Source: an uncultured Kiritimatiellota bacterium (lineage in GTDB: Bacteria; Verrucomicrobiota; Kiritimatiellia; RFP12; UBA1067). From it: 64,000 bases of DNA. The stretch covers positions 1-64,000 of the forward strand of contig CAKTZI010000004.1 in NCBI GenBank assembly GCA_934635385.1, written 5' to 3'. The notes beneath the pieces were generated by a model. The model did not search any database, was not told where the DNA came from, and saw only the letters and a list, made by a program, of their open reading frames with translations. This document shows positions 24,638-32,865 of the stretch, piece after piece. How positions within the stretch are numbered: the stretch's first letter is position 1; every line of letters starts with the position of its first letter. The position numbers and the translations under genes are program-made.

Positions 24638-25293
24638 TACCGCGCCTCCTTTCGAAACGTCTCGTACTTGACGGGTATGACATTGCCGCGCATTTCCGGG
24701 AACGGCTTGCCGAGGCAGATGACAGCCGAGGGCGAAAGCTCCTCCAGCATGGCGTCGTAGCCGTGCAGATAGGCCCGTCTGTCACGCCGGTTCCCGTTCG
24801 TCGTGACGGCGACAGGCGCATTACGCTCGACGCCCTTGAAGCAAAAGCGATACGTGAACGGTGTCGACCACCCGACGGACGGAAACACCTTGTACCCCAT
24901 GTTCTGCCATGTCGCGCCGCACCATCGGTTCATGCCGACGGCATCGATCACCTGCCATGTCGGCATCTCGCAGTACCGCGAGAAATCGGGCGAGAGGATG
25001 AATGCGTACTGTCCGTACTTCACGAGATTGCGCGTGACGTCGGTACGCAGACCGCGAAAGCGGTAGTCGTCCACGAAGAAATGCACCCCCTTGCACCGAT
25101 TGGCGACGGAATCGTTGGCGCGCGTACGCGAACAGGCCACAAGGCCAATCGGACCCTGCGGCAAATCCTCCCGTCGGATGATCGGGATTTCGAACTCCCC
25201 CTCACAGGGAAGACCGCCCCGAACGAAATTGGGGTCACGTCGCATTCCAACGCTTGTCCGTTTGGGCGCCCTCACCGTTTTTGTGGACTGCAT
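24637..25293 (-). CDS. DUF4417 family protein
   Basis: 218 residues. Conserved features are HFFVDDYRFRG, W-P-D/S-P-D-F-S-like AFILSPDFSRYCEMP, W-Q-V-I-D-A-V-G-MNRWCGATWQ and PVAVTTNGN, all DUF4417-type, a family common on plasmids and prophages with unknown activity. I took ATG 25293 (MQSTKTV) because the upstream reading to 25533 is not family-like. It heads the five-gene group. Confidence 0.8.
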   Translation of the reverse strand: MQSTKTVRAPKRTSVGMRRDPNFVRGGLPCEGEFEIPIIRREDLPQGPIGLVACSRTRANDSVANRCKGVHFFVDDYRFRGLRTDVTRNLVKYGQYAFILSPDFSRYCEMPTWQVIDAVGMNRWCGATWQNMGYKVFPSVGWSTPFTYRFCFKGVERNAPVAVTTNGNRRDRRAYLHGYDAMLEELSPSAVICLGKPFPEMRGNVIPVKYETFRKEAR

Positions 25294-25576
25294 GATTTCA
25301 TGCCTTTCTGCAAGCCGAACACGCGATGCATCGTGGGCGACGACATGTCGCCTTGTCCGCTGCAGAACCCTGTCCGGCGTTGCAGGTCCATAAACACACG
25401 GTACCGTCAGCAGTACCAAGAGAAATCTTCGGCGATTTCGTTCCACAAAGACGATATATGCAGAAAAAGTCTCAGTGGCGAGGCTTTTCACGCGGTAAAA
25501 TCCAGGAAATTTCTTCACCATCCCACTTGACACAGTTTGCGCAGTACCGCCCAGTACCGTTCTCTTGGCACCGCAA
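25294..25576. other. Intergenic region between DUF4417 and the MmeI-like gene
   Basis: No gene seen. CCAAGAGAA at 25418-25426 and TTCTCTTGG at 25560-25568 form an inverted repeat flanking the stretch, with further CAGTACC words nearby. The mobile-type group could have entered here, but no target duplication is obvious. Confidence 0.35.
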
Positions 25577-28500
25577 TCAACCTTGCCCCTTTGTCTTCTC
25601 GGCGTACAGGCGGAAGAGGTGGGCGACGATCTCGGATTCGGGCGTGTCGGGCTTCAGGCCGTAGGCCGCGAGGACGGCGCGGTCGTTCGCCTCGTGCGCG
25701 GCGCGCAGGTCCGGCGGCATCGTCAGCGGGTCGTAGAGGTCCGCGAGCGAGGCGCCCGGATAGCGCGCCCGCGCGTCGAGGATCCCCTGCGCCGTCGCGG
25801 CGATCACCTGGGCCGAAGGACGCATAGGACGAACAGGACGCACAGGACAGTCGCCCGCCGCCGCTTCGCCGGCCCGTTCGGGGGCTGTTTCGCCCGCCAC
25901 CGCGGCGCCTGCCGCCCCCGTCCTCTGCGTCCTGTCCGTCCTCTGCGTCCCGGAAGGCGCCGCCTCTCCGCCGCTCCGCGTGAGGCCCCCCTCCGGCCAG
26001 GGGAAGTTGTTGTAGACCACCGCCGCCGAGTAGCGGTAGTCGCTCTTCAGCCGCCCCGCGACCGTGCGCATCCACGCCATGTGGACGGACGACGTCAGCA
26101 CGCCGAAGTGGTACGCCGCCGCGCCGGGGAGCAGGAACGCGAGATCCGTCACAATGACCGAATCGTCGAGGAAGCCCATCGGCACGTATTCGCGGCGTTC
26201 GCTCGACACCTTCGGTATCACGACGGCCGACGCGGGGTTGTTCGTCTCGCGGAACAGCCAGGGCGTCAGCGCGTGCTTGCGCGTCCCCGCGTCCCGGCTC
26301 GCCGTTCGCATCGCCCGGCATTTCGCGATCCGCTCCATGACGGCCGGCAGGGCGCGGAGCGTGGCGGGCGAGACGTCCTTCAGCCAGAGGCACCAGCGCG
26401 GGAGATTGTTGATGAGTTCCTTCGATCCCATGAGGCGCCGGAGGAACGGCGCGGCCCCCGGCTCGCGCGCGAGGAACGCGGCGCGGTCTCTCTCCTCGAC
26501 GATGAGCGCGCCGCCGTCGAGCGGCATGTTGCCCATGATGAGGCGCGGCACGTCGCAGAGCGGGCGCGGCCGCGGCGCGACGAAGACCGTCGGCGCATCG
26601 ATGAGGTAGGGGCAGACGTTCGCGGCGGCGCGGGGCGTGCCGTCGGCGCCGTAGATGACCTTGGGGAGGGTGCCTGCGGCGCCTAACGCGGAGATTTCGG
26701 AGGGGCGGAGGCACGGAGTTTTTTTGACAGGATTTACAAGATTCACAGGATTGGAAGGACACGAGGGTGAGGGTCGCAACTTGTTGCGACCGCAGTCGGC
26801 GGACGCAATGAATTGCGTCCCTCCCGCTTCCTCTCCGTGTCTTCCCTTCTCCGTTTCCTCCGTGTTCAGCGCCGCAGGCCTCCCCCCGGCGTGGAAGCCG
26901 ACGATGACGCAGTGGACGTGCGCCTTCTCGCTCGCCTCGCTGTCCCAGCGGAACGTGCGCCACGCGAAGTCGATCACGAGGCCGTACCGCTCGAAGAGCG
27001 GGCGCCAGAGCGGCGCGACCTGCTCGCCCTGCGTGATCGAGTTCGTCGAGACGAACGCCGCGCGCGCGGACGTGCCCGCCATGAGGGCGGCGGCCTTGGC
27101 GTACCAGCACGCCACGTAGTCGATGTCGCGGTAGTCGAAGAACCGGGCGATGTCGGTCTGCTGCTCCCGGCTCTTCATCGTGCGCCCGACGAACGGCGGG
27201 TTGCCCATGATGTAGTCGGCGCGCGGCCAGTCCACGCGCAGGGCGTTGCCCTCGACGATGCCGTCGTAGTCACGCAGCGGCAGGTAGTCCGGCTCGCGGT
27301 GGAGGATCTCGGCCGTCTCGCGGCGCATCTGCGCCTCGGCGATCCAGAGCGCCGTCTTCGCGACGGCGACGGCGAAGTCGTTCACCTCGATGCCCCGGAA
27401 CTGCGCGAGCGAGACCTTGACGGTCAGGCCGAGGTCGAGTTCGCCCTGCCCGCGCTGGCGCGCGGCGATGAGGCGGTTCTCCAGGCGGCGCAGGCAGACG
27501 TAGGTCTCCGTGAGGAAGTTGCCGCTGCCGCACGCCGGGTCGAGGAACGTGAGCGAGGCGAGGCGCTCCTGGAACGCCGCCAGCCGGCGGTCCCGCTCGC
27601 GCGGAGAGCCGAATCTTCTGACAGGATTTACAGGATTGACAGGATTGGAACAGGGGGCCGCCAGGATCGCGTCCAGCTCCGCCGTGAGGCCGTCGAGGAA
27701 GAGCGGGCCGATCACCTTGTGGATGTTCGCGACGGACGTGTAGACCATGCCGCCCGCGCGGCGCGTCTCGGGGTTCAGGGTCGACTCGAAGAGCGCGCCG
27801 AAGATGGTGGGCGTGATCTCGCGCCAGTCGAACCGGCACGCGCCGAGGAGCAGCTGGCGGATCTCCTCCGTGAGCGGCGGGATGTCGTCGCGGGCGTCCG
27901 GGCGCGAGTCCCCGTCGCCGCCCTCTGCGCCCTCCGCGTTCTCCGCGTGAGGCCGCCGCGTCCGGAACAGTCCGCCGTTCGTGTAGGGGAACGCGGCGAG
28001 TTCCGGCTCCAGGTACGGGTCGCGCCGCGCCGGCGGCGTGTCGAGGACGCGGAAGAGCTGGGCGAGGCGCGTGCGCAGGAACTCGGCGGGCGTCGCCTCG
28101 ACGAGGCGGCGCAGGCAGTCCTTCGGGAAGACGCCGGCGTCCTCGGCGTAGAGGCAGAAGACGAGCCGCACGCAGAGGCGGTTCAGCGCGGCAAGCGCGT
28201 CGGGGGCGACTTCTGCCTCACGCGGAGATGCATATCCCCCGAGCGAAGCGAGCTGCGAGGCAGGCGCTATGCGGGGTGAGGCGCGGAGGTCGCGTGCATT
28301 CTTGACAGGATTGACAGGATTTACAGGATTGGAAGAGTACAGATCCGCTCGCTCCGCCTCTCCGCCACTCCGCGTGAGACATCCTTCCGCCCCTCCCGCG
28401 TACCGCGCCAGCAGGGCGTCGTAGAGCTCACCGACGATGCGCCCGGCCCGGACGGAGATCTCCAGCTCGCGGGCGATCGCCTTCTCCTTCGGATCGACGA

Positions 28501-28990
28501 GGAACGCGAGGCGGTAGACCTCCTTCGGAAGGTCGCGGAGCCGGAGGACGAGCGGGGGCGCGAGGGGCTTCGCGCGGTCGTGGATCTCGAAGCGGTCGAA
28601 GTTGCACGTGACGATCCAGCGGGCCCTCTCGTCGAAGGTGCGGGCATTGTCGTACTCGCAGGCCTGCCCGTAGGGCGTCAGGCCGCCGTGGCCCGCCTGC
28701 GGCGCGGCGAGATCGACGCCGCGCGACTTGTGCTCGATCAGGACGCGCGTCTCCGGGATCCAGGCGTCGAGGAACTTCGTCGTCTTCGCGGCCGCCGGGG
28801 ACGGCGACCCTCCCATGGGGACGGGCACCTGGTAGCGGATGCGGGCCTCGACGTCCTCCACGCCGAGGACGCTCCGCAGCAGGTCGTTCCAGAACTGCTG
28901 GTCCTCGCCCTTTTCGCTGCCGCGCCGGTACGTCCAGCGCTCGACGAACGCCTTCGCCGCGCGCCTCCGATTCTCGTCTGTCGTCGTCAT
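25577..28990 (-). CDS. MmeI-like type IIL restriction-modification protein carrying in-frame repeats
   Basis: 1137 residues. N-terminal nuclease-like region with TRVLIEHKSRGVDL (PD-(D/E)XK type); SAM motif DPACGSGNFLTETYVCLRRL; catalytic IMGNPPFVGRTM; then DYVACWYAKAA, FVSTNSITQGEQV, INNLPRWCLWL and SDYRYSAAVVYNNFPWP, all features of MmeI-like enzymes that combine DNA methylation and cleavage. At least five inserts encoded by repeats interrupt it: SNPVNPVNPVK three times, PAALNTEETEKGRHGEE, TQRTDRTQRT. ATG 28990 is 7 nt after TATAAT, so the message is probably leaderless. Confidence 0.92.
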   Translation of the reverse strand: MTTTDENRRRAAKAFVERWTYRRGSEKGEDQQFWNDLLRSVLGVEDVEARIRYQVPVPMGGSPSPAAAKTTKFLDAWIPETRVLIEHKSRGVDLAAPQAGHGGLTPYGQACEYDNARTFDERARWIVTCNFDRFEIHDRAKPLAPPLVLRLRDLPKEVYRLAFLVDPKEKAIARELEISVRAGRIVGELYDALLARYAGGAEGCLTRSGGEAERADLYSSNPVNPVNPVKNARDLRASPRIAPASQLASLGGYASPREAEVAPDALAALNRLCVRLVFCLYAEDAGVFPKDCLRRLVEATPAEFLRTRLAQLFRVLDTPPARRDPYLEPELAAFPYTNGGLFRTRRPHAENAEGAEGGDGDSRPDARDDIPPLTEEIRQLLLGACRFDWREITPTIFGALFESTLNPETRRAGGMVYTSVANIHKVIGPLFLDGLTAELDAILAAPCSNPVNPVNPVRRFGSPRERDRRLAAFQERLASLTFLDPACGSGNFLTETYVCLRRLENRLIAARQRGQGELDLGLTVKVSLAQFRGIEVNDFAVAVAKTALWIAEAQMRRETAEILHREPDYLPLRDYDGIVEGNALRVDWPRADYIMGNPPFVGRTMKSREQQTDIARFFDYRDIDYVACWYAKAAALMAGTSARAAFVSTNSITQGEQVAPLWRPLFERYGLVIDFAWRTFRWDSEASEKAHVHCVIVGFHAGGRPAALNTEETEKGRHGEEAGGTQFIASADCGRNKLRPSPSCPSNPVNLVNPVKKTPCLRPSEISALGAAGTLPKVIYGADGTPRAAANVCPYLIDAPTVFVAPRPRPLCDVPRLIMGNMPLDGGALIVEERDRAAFLAREPGAAPFLRRLMGSKELINNLPRWCLWLKDVSPATLRALPAVMERIAKCRAMRTASRDAGTRKHALTPWLFRETNNPASAVVIPKVSSERREYVPMGFLDDSVIVTDLAFLLPGAAAYHFGVLTSSVHMAWMRTVAGRLKSDYRYSAAVVYNNFPWPEGGLTRSGGEAAPSGTQRTDRTQRTGAAGAAVAGETAPERAGEAAAGDCPVRPVRPMRPSAQVIAATAQGILDARARYPGASLADLYDPLTMPPDLRAAHEANDRAVLAAYGLKPDTPESEIVAHLFRLYAEKTKGQG
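26672..26879. repeat. Palindromic in-frame element, copy E1
   Basis: 208 bp bounded by GCCTGCGGCGCCTAACGC and its inverted partner CAGCGCCGCAGGC. Next inside are CACGGAG/CTCCGTG words, two perfect hairpins (GTCGCAAC/GTTGCGAC and GGACGCAAT/ATTGCGTCC) and a GACAGGATT tract. The coding strand reads PAALNTEETEKGRHGEE. The same arms occur at 52050-52191 and 52716-52821 in another gene. Confidence 0.8.
27617..27650. repeat. 9-bp tandem tract (AATCCTGTC)
   Basis: On the coding strand AATCCTGT(C/A) repeats three times plus a partial unit and is read NPVNPVNPV. Related tracts occur at 26725-26757 and 28303-28333 in the same gene. Confidence 0.8.
28303..28333. repeat. 9-bp tandem tract (AATCCTGTC), second site
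   Basis: Three units of the same 9-bp word, again read SNPVNPVNPVK on the coding strand. Confidence 0.8.
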
Positions 28991-28997
28991 GAGGGGA

Positions 28998-29006
28998 ATT
29001 ATAGCA
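28998..29006 (-). promoter_or_regulatory. Leaderless promoter of the MmeI-like gene
   Basis: TGCTATAAT on the minus strand, exactly 7 nt before ATG 28990. Confidence 0.7.
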
Positions 29007-29012
29007 AATCCG

Positions 29013-29753
29013 TCAGATCCTCGGCACGGCGGCGAGAAGCCGTTTCGTGTAGTCGCCCGCCGGCTGCGCGAAGACAGCTTCCGTCTCGCCGGCGTCAACG
29101 AACCGTCCCCGCTCCATCACGCAGATTCGGTCACAGACGTTCTTCACGACCGCGAGATCGTGGGCGATCAGGAGAATCGTCAGCCCCGTCTCGCGGCGCA
29201 GGTCGCGCAGCAGGTTCAGGACGCGCGCCTGCACGGACACGTCGAGCGCCGAGACCGGCTCGTCGGCGACGAGAATGTCAGGGCGCGTCGCGAGCGCACG
29301 GGCAATTGAGACACGCTGGCACTGTCCGCCCGACATTTCGCGCGGATACTGATCCAGGACGGCCGCCGAAAGCCCAACCTGTTCCAGAAGGCGAAGCGCC
29401 TCGCCATCAACGCCTCCCCCCGATTCGACCATTCGACCATTCGACCATTCGATTATTCGCTTCCTCGACAATTCGATGATTTCCTTCAGCGTCTGCCGCA
29501 CCGTCAGGCGCGGATTCAGCGAGCCGACGGCATCCTGGAAAATCATCTGGAGGGAAGCGCCCGCATCCAGCCGAATCGTCCCCGACGCGGACTTTTCAAG
29601 GCCGACGAGCGTCTTGGCAATCGTCGACTTGCCGGACCCCGACTCGCCGACGATGCCGAGAATCTCGCCCTTCGCGAGCGCAAACGAAATGCCTTTCACG
29701 GCCTCGTAAGCGCCGTAGCGAACGTGCAGGTCCGTGACTTCCAGGAGATTCAT
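29013..29753 (-). CDS. Oligopeptide/nickel-type ABC transporter ATP-binding protein
   Basis: 246 residues. Walker A GESGSGKSTIAK, Q-loop MIFQDAVGSLNPR, signature MSGGQCQRVSIARAL, Walker B DILVADEPVSALD and H-loop IAHDLAVV; closest to DppF/OppF. No permease or binding protein is adjacent, so its partners are elsewhere or lost. The insert RKRIIEWSNGRMVESGGG is encoded by an 8-bp ATTCGACC tract (29421-29480) and is absent from normal members. Confidence 0.92.
   Translation of the reverse strand: MNLLEVTDLHVRYGAYEAVKGISFALAKGEILGIVGESGSGKSTIAKTLVGLEKSASGTIRLDAGASLQMIFQDAVGSLNPRLTVRQTLKEIIELSRKRIIEWSNGRMVESGGGVDGEALRLLEQVGLSAAVLDQYPREMSGGQCQRVSIARALATRPDILVADEPVSALDVSVQARVLNLLRDLRRETGLTILLIAHDLAVVKNVCDRICVMERGRFVDAGETEAVFAQPAGDYTKRLLAAVPRI
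29421..29480. repeat. 8-bp tandem tract (ATTCGACC) inside the ABC gene
   Basis: At least five successive 8-bp units of the ATTCGACC type with drift at the ends. The same word family occurs in ispA (45693-45777) and etfA (40933-40972). Confidence 0.8.
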
Positions 29754-29771
29754 CGCACCTCGCCTTTTCCG

Positions 29772-31085
29772 TCAGCCGACGACCAGCTCCTCCGTCGGGA
29801 ACCTGACGCGGCGGTTCGACTCGCGGTCGCCGATCATCAGGACGACCGTCAGCGCGCCGAGGCGGCCGAAGAACATCGCGCACATGATGACGGCGCGTCC
29901 CGCCGGCGAGAGCCGCGCCGTCGTGTCGCCGAGCGAGAGGCCCGTCGTCGTGACCGCCGAGATCGCCTCGAAGAAGAGCGCGCCGCCGTCGATCCCGCGA
30001 CCGGCCTCCGTGAACGACAGGACCCCGTTGACGAGCCAGACGAACGCGACCATCGCGCAGACGATGACGAGCGACTCGCGGACGACGTCACCGGAGAGCG
30101 TCCGCCGCGAGAGGACGACCTCCGGCTCGCCCCGGCACATCGCGCGCAGCGTGCAGATCAGCACTGCGAGCGTCGTCACCTTGAGCCCGCCCGCCGCCGA
30201 GCCGGGCGCGCCACCGATGAACATGAGTGCCTCGTAGACGTTGACCGTCAGGGCCTGCAGGGCCTCCGTCGGCACGACCGTGAACCCGCACGTGCGCGGC
30301 GTCACCGCCTGGTAGAACGCGATGGACAGCTTCTGGAGCGGCGCGAAGCCCTTCAGGGCCCCGTTCCACTCGAGCGCAAGAAACGCGAGAAACGCGAGCG
30401 CGAGCAGGTAGAGCGTGAACCGCAGGACAACCGCGCTGTGGAGCGAGAGGCGGCCCCGTCCGCCCGAGCGGCCCCGCCGGAAGCGATACGTGCAGAGGTT
30501 GTAGAGCACGAGAAAGCCGACGCCGCCCAGGACCGTCTCGGCCGCGAGGACGAAGAGGACAAACGGGTCTCCCGCGAAGCCCGCGAGCGAGTCGGCGCGA
30601 AAGCCGAGCCCGGCGTTGCAGAAGCTCATCACCGCGTAGTAGGCCGACAGGAACCAATCGTGCAGCCGCAAGTACAGAAGCGCCGCGCCCGCGCCCTCCA
30701 GCACGAGCATCGACCCGACGACCCAGAGGATCAGCCCCCGGAGGCCGTGCACGCCCGCGACGCCATAGGCGTTCATGAGCGAGAACTCGCGGCTCAGCGA
30801 GAGACGCCGCCCCACCACGACAAGGAGGAACGTGCTGCACGTCATGAGGCCGAGGCAGCCGATCTCGACAAGCACCAACAGGACGACCTGACCCGTCCGA
30901 GAGAACTCGCGCGCAATGTCCACGACCGTCAACCCCGTCACGCAGACCGCCGAACACGCCGTGAAGAGCGCGGACGAAAACGCGCCCCACTGCCCGTCCG
31001 CCCGCGCCCAGGGGGATGAAAGCGCAATCGCGCCGACGACAATCAGCGCGAGGAAACCAACGGCGATGGACGAGCGTCTCGTCAT
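29772..31085 (-). CDS. trkH: TrkH-type potassium transporter
   Basis: 437 residues, strongly hydrophobic, with the four MPM pore repeats: filters around AVCVTGLTVV, SFCNAGLGF, TPRTCGFTVV and VTTTGLSLGD. It forms the K+-translocating subunit; no TrkA is next to it. ATG 31085 overlaps the tatC stop (ATGA). It is the last gene of the pal-tatA/B-tatC-trkH group. Confidence 0.9.
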   Translation of the reverse strand: MTRRSSIAVGFLALIVVGAIALSSPWARADGQWGAFSSALFTACSAVCVTGLTVVDIAREFSRTGQVVLLVLVEIGCLGLMTCSTFLLVVVGRRLSLSREFSLMNAYGVAGVHGLRGLILWVVGSMLVLEGAGAALLYLRLHDWFLSAYYAVMSFCNAGLGFRADSLAGFAGDPFVLFVLAAETVLGGVGFLVLYNLCTYRFRRGRSGGRGRLSLHSAVVLRFTLYLLALAFLAFLALEWNGALKGFAPLQKLSIAFYQAVTPRTCGFTVVPTEALQALTVNVYEALMFIGGAPGSAAGGLKVTTLAVLICTLRAMCRGEPEVVLSRRTLSGDVVRESLVIVCAMVAFVWLVNGVLSFTEAGRGIDGGALFFEAISAVTTTGLSLGDTTARLSPAGRAVIMCAMFFGRLGALTVVLMIGDRESNRRVRFPTEELVVG

Positions 31086-31849
31086 CCCGCCTTCTTGCGG
31101 AAGCCGCCTTTCTCCTTCAGCCACACGGCCCAGATCGAGAGCTCGTAGAGGAGGCAGAGGGGCACCGCCATGAGAATCTGGCTCATCGGATCGGGCGGCG
31201 TCAGAAACATCGCGAGCACGAACGCGATGATGATCGCCGCACGCCGCTTTTCGCGCAGCCCCTTCGAGGACACCATGCCGAAGCAGCCGAGGACGAAGAT
31301 GATGAGCGGCATCTGGAAGACGAGGCCGAACGCGACAATCAGCTTCAGGACAACCGGTACGTACGTGTCGATCGTGATGATCTGCTGGGGAATGCCCATC
31401 CAGTCGCCGATCTGCCGGAACGCGACGACCACGAGCGGCACGGTCTTCATGTAGGCGAGGACGCCGCCCACGAGGAAGAGGGCCGTGCCCGCCGTGATGC
31501 CGGAGAGGATCACGAACTTCTCGCGGTTCGTCAGCGCGGGGAAAACGAAGCGCAACACGGCGAACGACATGAGCGGAAACGCGAGAACCGTGCCGCCCCA
31601 GACCGTGATCGAGAGCCACACGTCAAACGGCGCCGTCATGCCGACGACCTGCAGAAGCCCCTGGAACTCGGCCGCCGGCGACTTGAGAAGCGTCAGGATC
31701 TGGTTCGCGAAGACACCCGCGATGACCATGCCAAGCGCCCAGGAGATGCCCGCGAACACGATCATGTCGCGGAGCGCGAGCAGATGGACCATGAGCGGCT
31801 GCGGCGGATCGTTCCGCGCGTCGGGATTCTCAAGAAGCTTGATGGCCAT
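31082..31849 (-). CDS. tatC: Sec-independent protein translocase TatC
   Basis: 255 residues with six predicted membrane helices. P-L-M-V-H-L-L-A-L-R-D near residue 20 is the TatC N-terminal signature; LTPPDPMSQILMAVPLCLLYE is the conserved end. It recognises twin-arginine signal peptides. ATG 31849 starts within the tatA/B gene (20-nt overlap); the upstream ATG 31912 would be entirely inside it. Confidence 0.93.
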   Translation of the reverse strand: MAIKLLENPDARNDPPQPLMVHLLALRDMIVFAGISWALGMVIAGVFANQILTLLKSPAAEFQGLLQVVGMTAPFDVWLSITVWGGTVLAFPLMSFAVLRFVFPALTNREKFVILSGITAGTALFLVGGVLAYMKTVPLVVVAFRQIGDWMGIPQQIITIDTYVPVVLKLIVAFGLVFQMPLIIFVLGCFGMVSSKGLREKRRAAIIIAFVLAMFLTPPDPMSQILMAVPLCLLYELSIWAVWLKEKGGFRKKAG

Positions 31850-32186
31850 CGTCGGAAACCTTCGTCTCGGCCGAAGCCGCGCCGGAAGCCGGGGCCGTCG
31901 GCGTCTCGTCAACCGGCTTCGTCGCCTCCGCGACCTCGCGCTCGGCGGCGCGCGCCGCCTCCTCGACCTCCTGCTCGACCTTCGCGACCTCGCGCTGGAT
32001 CTCGCTGTCCATCTCCAGCAGCTGGCGCTTGAAGCTCTCGGCCGCGCGGCGGAACTTCGCGTAGTAGGAGCCGAACGTGCGCAGGGTGGACGGCAGCCGC
32101 TTCGGCCCCATCACGATGAGAAGAACGGCGAGCAGGACTACCCACTCGCCGGCCCCCACGCTGTCAAAGATGAACGCGAACGCCAT
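31830..32186 (-). CDS. TatA/TatB-like translocase subunit
   Basis: 118 residues. A short transmembrane helix (WVVLLAVLLIVMGPKRLP) with the G-P-K/R-L-P hinge is followed by an amphipathic helix and a long charged coiled tail (LLEMDSEIQREVAKVEQEVE), more TatB-like in length. It pairs with TatC just downstream. The protein starts MAFAFIFDSVGAGEW. Confidence 0.88.
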   Translation of the reverse strand: MAFAFIFDSVGAGEWVVLLAVLLIVMGPKRLPSTLRTFGSYYAKFRRAAESFKRQLLEMDSEIQREVAKVEQEVEEAARAAEREVAEATKPVDETPTAPASGAASAETKVSDDGHQAS

Positions 32187-32195
32187 CTAACGAGC

Positions 32196-32756
32196 TTACT
32201 TCTGGAAAATCACGAACTCGCCGCGACGGTTCAGCGCATACGCGCTCTCGTCATGGCCCTCGACCGCCGGCTTCTCGGCGCCGTAGCTGCGCGTCTGGAT
32301 ACGGTCAGATGTGATGCCGCTCTGGACGAGGTAGTTGCGGATGATGATCGCGCGGTTCTCGCCAAGCGACATGTTGTACTCGTGCGACCCGCGCTCGTCG
32401 CAGTTGCCCTCGACAACCACGACGCGGCCCGCGTTCGACGCCAGATGCTGCGCGACGGCGTCAATCTTGCCGAGCTCGCCCGCCGGGACGACCGTCGAGT
32501 CGAAGCCGAAGTAGACCGGCGTGAACGCCACATCGGAACAACGCCGATAGGAATCTTCGAACTTGCCTTCCGTCGCGCCCGCAAGCGAAACCTCGGACGC
32601 ATTGGAATCGGTCGCCTCGACGGCCTCCGTCGTCGAGATGTCGGACGCATTCGCCGCATCGGCACCCGTGTTCGCGCCCTTCTTCGCCTTGTCGTATTTG
32701 CAACCCGTCACGCAGAGCGCAACCGCGAGAACCGCCAGAACCGTCGAGAACTTCAT
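32196..32756 (-). CDS. pal: Peptidoglycan-associated lipoprotein (OmpA-like)
   Basis: 186 residues. Signal with lipobox VALCVTGC (acylated Cys at 17), an acidic linker, then an OmpA C-terminal domain with VYFGFDSTVVP, VEGNCDERGSHEYNMSLGEN and RSYGAEKP. It anchors the outer membrane to peptidoglycan. ATG 32756 is about 37 nt after the predicted start at the TGCTATAAT promoter (32805-32800). Confidence 0.93.
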   Translation of the reverse strand: MKFSTVLAVLAVALCVTGCKYDKAKKGANTGADAANASDISTTEAVEATDSNASEVSLAGATEGKFEDSYRRCSDVAFTPVYFGFDSTVVPAGELGKIDAVAQHLASNAGRVVVVEGNCDERGSHEYNMSLGENRAIIIRNYLVQSGITSDRIQTRSYGAEKPAVEGHDESAYALNRRGEFVIFQK

Positions 32757-32799
32757 TTCTTTGGTCTTTCTATATGAGTGGATGAAATTGTTAGGACGT

Positions 32800-32808
32800 A
32801 TTATAGCA
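32800..32808 (-). promoter_or_regulatory. Promoter of the pal-tat-trkH group
   Basis: TGCTATAAT on the minus strand. An imperfect -35 (TTGCCC) 18 nt upstream lies within the loop and arm of the gap terminator. Confidence 0.6.
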
Positions 32809-32810
32809 TA

Positions 32811-32847
32811 AAAAATCGCCGCAGGGCAAGACCCCACGGCGATTTTT
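32811..32847 (-). terminator. Terminator of gap
   Basis: Inverted arms AAAAATCGCCG and CGGCGATTTTT around a 15-nt loop, with a T6 run on the minus strand. It ends the gap transcript immediately before the pal promoter. Confidence 0.85.
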
Positions 32848-32865
32848 CAACGCAGTCGCGTACGC

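Noticed and set aside
29772..31619. A 615-residue TrkH fusion
   Set aside because: The first 178 codons are an antisense-frame reading through tatC; the true start is ATG 31085.
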